Under the pieces are notes generated by a model. It ran no database searches. It was not told the DNA's origin and worked only from the letters and a program-made list of their open reading frames with translations. From assembly GCA_038746745.1 (NCBI GenBank), contig JBCDKJ010000014.1, positions 1 to 64,000 of the forward strand: 64,000 nt of DNA, given 5' to 3'. Positions within the stretch are counted from its first letter, which is position 1. Each line of letters starts with the position of its first letter. The position numbers and the translations under genes were made by a program. This stretch comes from JANQIO01 sp038746745 (GTDB lineage: Bacteria > Pseudomonadota > Gammaproteobacteria > Pseudomonadales > Halieaceae). This document shows, piece by piece, positions 59,110 to 64,000 of this stretch.

Positions 59110-62100
59110 GTGGCCGAAACCGATAATAAGTGGGGCCTCCTGGGGTCTCAGCAGGACGAGGATTCACAGCGACATCGGGCGATCAACGACCCGGGTGGCT
59201 ACCACGGTGACATCGCCGCTGCTGAGCTTCATTGGTTTGATAGTCAGAGTCAGCGTTGGCTCAACCGCAGTCCGGAAGCAAGTGCCTGGCATGGGATTGA
59301 TGTATCTGATGGCAGCACGACGGTCGCCGCAGATGTCCCGGCAGATTTCACGCCCTGGACCACAGCGCTAGACACTAGCAACGCCCCCTTTTATCGCTGG
59401 TTTGTCGATGCACAAACCAATGCCTGCTTTAACGAAGTCGATCGTCACGTACTGGCCGGTCGCGGCGAGCAGACAGCCATCATTTTTGAGGGCGACCGCT
59501 GGGATCCATCGAAAAACGGTGGCAAGGGCGGGCCCGTTTTTGAGCGCCATATCAGCTACCGGCAGCTGCTCATAGAGACCGTGCTGCGCGCGCAGGTGTT
59601 AAAGGACCTTGGCCTGCAGAAAGGTGATCGGATTGCCTTCAACCTGCCCAATATTCTCGATCAAATCTATTACACGCTGGCCGCCAAACGACTCGGCATC
59701 ATCTATACCCCTGTATTTGGTGGCTTCTCCGCCAAAACCCTGTCCGACCGTATTTTTGATGCGGGCGCCAAAGTCGTCATTACCGCTGATGGCGGCTATC
59801 GCAACGCCGAAGTTGTGGCCTACAAAGGCACCTATACAGACCCCGCGCTGGACAACTACATTCCACGCACTACGGCACTGAAAGCGCTGGAAGACTGTCT
59901 TGCCGGGTTCGATCTGGGCGAGTTGGGCCTGCGCCTGACGCAATCTGTGAGCGATGCGCTGGCCGGTGAGATCACGCTGGAGCGCAGTGACGTCATGCGT
60001 GAGCTGGGCATTGCACTCGCACGGGAAAGTAGCCTGGCGGCAGAGCAGTCCGCCGAATTGCGGACGGCGGTTGCGCGCGAACTGGCAGATGCACACCATG
60101 CTGTCGAAAAGGTCGTGGTAGTGCGGTATACCGGCCAGGAGGTGGTGGAGCAGGCCCGAGATAGCTGGTCCCACGACCTGATAGCTGCGGCCACCACACG
60201 CGTACTGGCCGACGCTGGCGCAGATAGCCTTGAGGCGCTGGCGGCAATGGACGACCAGGCACTGTGGGCGGCACTTAACCGTGCTCATCCGGCACTGCCG
60301 GTCGAGGCCAACTGGCCGCTGTTCATCATTTATACCTCCGGCTCTACCGGTAAACCGAAGGGGGTCGTGCATACCCACGGCGGGTGGCTGTCTGGCGTGA
60401 CCCATACCATGCGTACCGTATTCAACGCGGATCAGGATGACCGCCTGTATGTGATTGGTGATCCGGGCTGGATTACCGGCCAGGCGTACCTGATGGCCGC
60501 GCCGCTAGCTCGTGGCATGACAACCATCATTCATGAAGGCTCGCCCCTGTTCCCACACGCCGGTCGCTTTTCATCCATTATCGAGCGTCACGGTGCCACC
60601 GTGTTTAAGGCGGGCTCAACCTTCCTCAAAGCAGTGATGACCGATCCCGCCAGCACCGAAGATATGGCGGCCTATGACATGTCCAAATTGCACGCAGGCA
60701 CATTTTGCGCAGAGCCTGTGTCACCGGCGGTGCAACAGTTCGCTATGGACCGTATCTGCGAGCACTATATTAATTCCTACTGGGCCACCGAACACGGCGG
60801 CATTGTGTTTTCCTGCCCCTGGGGCGAGTTCAAGCCGCTGGCGGCAGACGCCAAAACCTGGCCGCTGCCCTGGATTCAGGCGGAAGTTCGCGTCGCGACG
60901 GAGACCGATGCCGCCGGCAGAGCCATTGACTGGCGCCTCGCGGAGGAAGGGGAAAAAGGCGAGCTGGTAATCACCCAGCCCTATCCCTATCTGGCTCGTA
61001 CTATCTGGGGTGATGCCGAGGCGCTGGGCACCGATGCCTGGGCGGGCGACCTGGCACGCTTCACGGACACGTATTTTGATCGCTGGCCTGGGGACACCAG
61101 CTATACACAGGGCGATTACGCACGTCGGCACAGCGATGGTGCTTTTACCCTGCACGGTCGCTCCGATGACGTGATTAACGTATCTGGCCACCGGATTGGC
61201 ACAGAAGAAATCGAAGGCGCGATTTTGCGCGACAAGACCCTGCGCAAGGATTCGCCGGTGGGCAATGCTGTCGTCGTCGGCGCTCCCCATGACGAAAAGG
61301 GCGAGACGCCAGTGGCCTTCCTGATGGCAGCCCCAGGCAAAAAGCTCACCGACGACGATCTTTCCCGTCTTCAGGGTCTGGTACGTAGTGAAAAAGGTGC
61401 CACTGCCGTGCCCTCGGATTTTCTAGTGGTATCGGGCTTCCCCGAAACGCGCAGCGGCAAGTACATGCGCCGCACTCTGCGCGCTATCTTGCTGGACGAG
61501 CCACTGGGCGATCTGTCTACGCTGCGCAACCCGGAGGTGGTCGATGAGATTCGCGCCGCCGTAGAGCAGTGGAAATCTTTCGGTCGCCTCTCTGAGGCCC
61601 GTCAGATTGTACAGACCTGGCGCTACCTGCGTGTGGAAACCCACGAGATTGTGCCTGGCAAGAAAGTCGCACTGCTGGTGGTAGATTCGCCGCCGGTGAA
61701 CTCGCTGAATGAGCGCTCGCTGGATGAGTTCAATACGGTGCTGCAACAAATGCTGCACCAGCAGGCAGTCTCTGCCGTTGTCGTAACAGGAGCACGCAAC
61801 GCCTTTGTCGCGGGCGCCGATGTAAAAGAACTTCTTGAAGTCGGTGAAGAGGGCGATATGGACAGCGCCCGCACACCACCTAATGCCGCACATACGGCCT
61901 TCTCGACGCTGGAAAATCTCGGCAAACCCGTGATCGCGGCTGTAAACGGCCCCGCTCTGGGGGGCGGTAACGAGTTAGTACTATCCTGCGCCTACGTGGT
62001 AGCAGACCTGCACGCGCGCTTCGGGCAGCCTGAAATCAACCTGAATCTGCTGCCAGGTTATGGCGGCACACAGCGGTTGCCGCGCCGATTGCTTCAGGCC

Positions 62101-64000
62101 AGAGGACGAGACGGTTTACTTGAAGCGGTGCGCTTGATTGTGTCTGGTCGCGCACTGGATGCCAACGAAGCCGCTGCTGCAGGCCTGGTAGATCAGGTAG
62201 TCGGCGGGGATGGCAAAGGCCCTGTAGCGGTCGCGATGGACCTGTTGCGCGACTATTTTGCCAACGAAGGCCCTCTGGTGGAGGCAATGGCCGCCAGAGA
62301 GACCTATCTGGCTAACCGTGAAAGCGTCCTTCCCTACGACGCAGCATTGCTGGACGACCCCGCCCTGGCCCCCACGTTGGCGCAAGCCCGCGCCAGCGGT
62401 CGCGGGCATGCAGTAGATCGTATTCTGAATGCGGTACAAACCGGCGCCAGTGAGGGTCAGTCTGCGGGCCTAAAGCTTGAAGCCGAGCTGTTTGCAGAAG
62501 CGGTGTGCGATCCCAACGCGGGCCCAGTGGGCATTCGCGCCTTTTTAGAGCGCCGCAGCGCGGCACTGCCGATCAAACATACTGATGTGCCGCCCTACCC
62601 GGATGAAGAGCACAAAGAGGCGCTGGGGGGTGACGGTGATCTGTTGCCAGTAGGCGCCAGCTTTTTCCCGGGAGTTACACCGATTCCCCGCTACCAGTAT
62701 GGCCTGGGCGTTGCGCGCCAGGTGGAAAACGGCGAGCCCGCGCATGGCGATCCGGTGGATGCAGAAAAACTGCTGGTGTTTGAAACACCCAAACCCGGCC
62801 CTAACGAGGCGCTGGTATATGTGCTGGCGTCGGAGATGAACTTCAATGACATCTGGGCGATTACCGGCATCCCGGTATCACCCTTTGATGCGCGGGATGC
62901 CGACGTGCAGGTAACCGGTTCCGGCGGCGTGGCGATCATCGCCGAGTTGGGCGAGGAATTGGTGCGCGAGGGACGCCTCTCGCTGGGCGACCTGGTCACG
63001 ATCTATTCCGGCCAGAGCGAGTTGCTCTCGCCGGATCAGGGACTAGACCCAATGGCAGCGGATTTCCGCATCCAGGGCTATGAGCGCAATGATGGCAGCC
63101 ACGCCCAGTTCCTGGTGGTACAGGGTCCGCAGCTGCATAAAAAGCTTCCTGGCCTCACCATTGAGGAGGCAGGTTCCTATGGCCTTACGCTAGGTACCAT
63201 CCATCGCGCCCTGTTCACTACGCTTAACATTCAACCCGGCAAGCGCCTGTTTGTAGAGGGCGCTGCTACCGGTACTGGTTTGGATGCACTGCGCACCGCC
63301 CTGGGTTCAGGGCTTAGCGCGGTCGGTATGGTCTCGAGTGAGGAGCGCGCCGAGCGCGTGCGCCAGCAGGGCGGTGAAGCAATCAGTCGCAAAGACCCGC
63401 GCTGGGCGGACATTTTCACCCCGGTACCTGACGATCCTTCAGAGTGGGCCAGCTGGGAAGCCGCTGGCAGCGATTTTGTCGCCGAGGGCGAGAAGCTCGC
63501 TGGTGGGCCGCTGGATTACGTGGTGTCCCACGCCGGCGAGCGCGCGTTCTCTCGCTCATTTCAGCTATTGGGTGACAACGGTGTTCTGACATTTTACGGG
63601 GCCTCGTCAGGCTATCGCTTCTCATTTATGGGTAAGTCTGGTGCCCGGAAGCCTGCCGAGATGTTCGCTCGTGCGGGACTGCGCGCAGGCATGAGCCTGC
63701 TGGTAGTGTATGGGCCGGGTGCGGAAGACGGCATCGTCGACCCAGTCGCCATCGAGGCTATTGAAGTGGGCTGCACCCTGGGTGCACAGGTCGCCGTGTT
63801 GGCAGACACCGTACCCCAACGCGAATTTGTCAGCTCCCTGGGCTTTGGCACGCGCCTGACTGGGGTGGTTAGCATCGAAGAAATCCAGCGTCGGCTGGGC
63901 GACGATTTCGACGCGCCGGGACCATTCATGCAGCTGCCTGATCCTTTCAAAGAATCGGCAGCGTTCAAAGAAGCGGTGAGACGCTTCTCAGACCGCACGC
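59110..64000 (+). CDS. pcs: Propionyl-CoA synthase, three-domain fusion (3' end outside window)
   Basis: One open frame of 1,630 codons, still open at the window edge, from GTG59110 with GGAGA 7 bases upstream. Domain 1 (about 1-800) is an acyl-CoA synthetase: P-loop YTSGSTGKPKG (408-418), GRSDDVINVSGHRIGTEEIE, and Lys784 in TRSGKYMRR. Domain 2 (about 835-1090) is an enoyl-CoA hydratase with both acid residues, Glu955 (GPALGGGNE) and Glu975 (FGQPEINL), and GYGGTQRLPRR. Domain 3 (from about 1195) is an MDR reductase like crotonyl-CoA reductase: GEPAHGDPV.., EMNFNDIWAITG, and nucleotide motif VEGAATGTGLDALR at 1382. Known propionyl-CoA synthases have this order and about 1,800 residues. They turn 3-hydroxypropionate, via 3-HP-CoA and acryloyl-CoA held inside the protein, into propionyl-CoA with ATP and NADPH. 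Confidence 0.93.
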   Translation, partial: MAETDNKWGLLGSQQDEDSQRHRAINDPGGYHGDIAAAELHWFDSQSQRWLNRSPEASAWHGIDVSDGSTTVAADVPADFTPWTTALDTSNAPFYRWFVDAQTNACFNEVDRHVLAGRGEQTAIIFEGDRWDPSKNGGKGGPVFERHISYRQLLIETVLRAQVLKDLGLQKGDRIAFNLPNILDQIYYTLAAKRLGIIYTPVFGGFSAKTLSDRIFDAGAKVVITADGGYRNAEVVAYKGTYTDPALDNYIPRTTALKALEDCLAGFDLGELGLRLTQSVSDALAGEITLERSDVMRELGIALARESSLAAEQSAELRTAVARELADAHHAVEKVVVVRYTGQEVVEQARDSWSHDLIAAATTRVLADAGADSLEALAAMDDQALWAALNRAHPALPVEANWPLFIIYTSGSTGKPKGVVHTHGGWLSGVTHTMRTVFNADQDDRLYVIGDPGWITGQAYLMAAPLARGMTTIIHEGSPLFPHAGRFSSIIERHGATVFKAGSTFLKAVMTDPASTEDMAAYDMSKLHAGTFCAEPVSPAVQQFAMDRICEHYINSYWATEHGGIVFSCPWGEFKPLAADAKTWPLPWIQAEVRVATETDAAGRAIDWRLAEEGEKGELVITQPYPYLARTIWGDAEALGTDAWAGDLARFTDTYFDRWPGDTSYTQGDYARRHSDGAFTLHGRSDDVINVSGHRIGTEEIEGAILRDKTLRKDSPVGNAVVVGAPHDEKGETPVAFLMAAPGKKLTDDDLSRLQGLVRSEKGATAVPSDFLVVSGFPETRSGKYMRRTLRAILLDEPLGDLSTLRNPEVVDEIRAAVEQWKSFGRLSEARQIVQTWRYLRVETHEIVPGKKVALLVVDSPPVNSLNERSLDEFNTVLQQMLHQQAVSAVVVTGARNAFVAGADVKELLEVGEEGDMDSARTPPNAAHTAFSTLENLGKPVIAAVNGPALGGGNELVLSCAYVVADLHARFGQPEINLNLLPGYGGTQRLPRRLLQARGRDGLLEAVRLIVSGRALDANEAAAAGLVDQVVGGDGKGPVAVAMDLLRDYFANEGPLVEAMAARETYLANRESVLPYDAALLDDPALAPTLAQARASGRGHAVDRILNAVQTGASEGQSAGLKLEAELFAEAVCDPNAGPVGIRAFLERRSAALPIKHTDVPPYPDEEHKEALGGDGDLLPVGASFFPGVTPIPRYQYGLGVARQVENGEPAHGDPVDAEKLLVFETPKPGPNEALVYVLASEMNFNDIWAITGIPVSPFDARDADVQVTGSGGVAIIAELGEELVREGRLSLGDLVTIYSGQSELLSPDQGLDPMAADFRIQGYERNDGSHAQFLVVQGPQLHKKLPGLTIEEAGSYGLTLGTIHRALFTTLNIQPGKRLFVEGAATGTGLDALRTALGSGLSAVGMVSSEERAERVRQQGGEAISRKDPRWADIFTPVPDDPSEWASWEAAGSDFVAEGEKLAGGPLDYVVSHAGERAFSRSFQLLGDNGVLTFYGASSGYRFSFMGKSGARKPAEMFARAGLRAGMSLLVVYGPGAEDGIVDPVAIEAIEVGCTLGAQVAVLADTVPQREFVSSLGFGTRLTGVVSIEEIQRRLGDDFDAPGPFMQLPDPFKESAAFKEAVRRFSDRT

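Noticed and set aside
59599..60405. 268-codon frame on the minus strand inside the propionyl-CoA synthase gene
   Set aside because: It is antisense to the acyl-CoA synthetase domain, whose motifs are intact on the plus strand; the minus-strand translation shows no family pattern.

Overview
The window reads as chromosomal DNA of a Gram-negative gammaproteobacterium. It has moderately high GC, dense gene packing with many 4-base start/stop overlaps, and several gene blocks in the order known from Pseudomonas and its relatives: aroQ-accBC-prmA-dusB-fis-purHD; coq7-osmC-crp-trpCDGE; murU-amgK-lptD-surA-pdxA-ksgA-apaH; cca-folK-folB-tsaD-rpsU-yqeY-dnaG-rpoD. A propionyl-CoA synthase fusion together with a HemJ/HemL/HemB tetrapyrrole block suggests a marine bacterium near the OM60/NOR5 (Halieaceae) group. 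That placement is inference; no rRNA is present to test it.

Layout. 1-4 kb: end of a CBS-domain protein, then hemJ, a divergent thiD-like kinase, hemL, hemB and a secreted Cys-rich protein. 4.5-8.6 kb: Nudix CoA pyrophosphatase, an ECF sigma factor with two small partner genes, a ModF-like double ABC ATPase and a TPR lipoprotein. 8.5-16.4 kb: PBP1B, adenosine kinase, DNA polymerase II, a pentapeptide protein, a DUF2333 protein and a PCu(A)C copper chaperone. 16.5-26.7 kb: dsbD, aroQ, accB, accC, prmA, a zinc-ribbon protein, dusB, fis, purH, purD. 26.7-33.6 kb: coq7, osmC, crp, and on the minus strand rpe followed by trpE-G-D-C behind an apparent attenuator with a Trp-ending leader peptide. 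33.6-41.8 kb: peptidoglycan recycling (murU, amgK) divergent from outer-membrane biogenesis and housekeeping genes (lptD, surA, pdxA, ksgA, apaH). 41.8-51 kb: cca, folK, folB, tsaD and the macromolecular synthesis operon rpsU-yqeY-dnaG-rpoD, an orphan receiver protein and tRNA-Ile2(CAT).

From 51 kb the content is accessory: two serine beta-lactamase-fold hydrolases, a membrane protein, an ArsR-family metal sensor with a His-rich protein built of two repeats, a MOSC protein, a Ddn-type flavin/deazaflavin-fold protein, a YghU-like GST and a secreted amidohydrolase. From 59110 to the right edge runs one uninterrupted frame of more than 1,600 codons: an acyl-CoA synthetase, an enoyl-CoA hydratase and a zinc-free MDR acyl-CoA reductase fused in that order. 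This is the architecture of propionyl-CoA synthase, which converts 3-hydroxypropionate to propionyl-CoA; its 3' end lies outside the window.

The most notable non-coding signals are the trp leader, whose Trp codons lie inside the terminator stem; a set of unrelated short tandem repeats (11, 13, 14, 15 and 20 bp units) placed at gene ends or starts; and a 31-bp direct repeat just upstream of tRNA-Ile2. No phage, insertion sequence, CRISPR or defence locus was seen.
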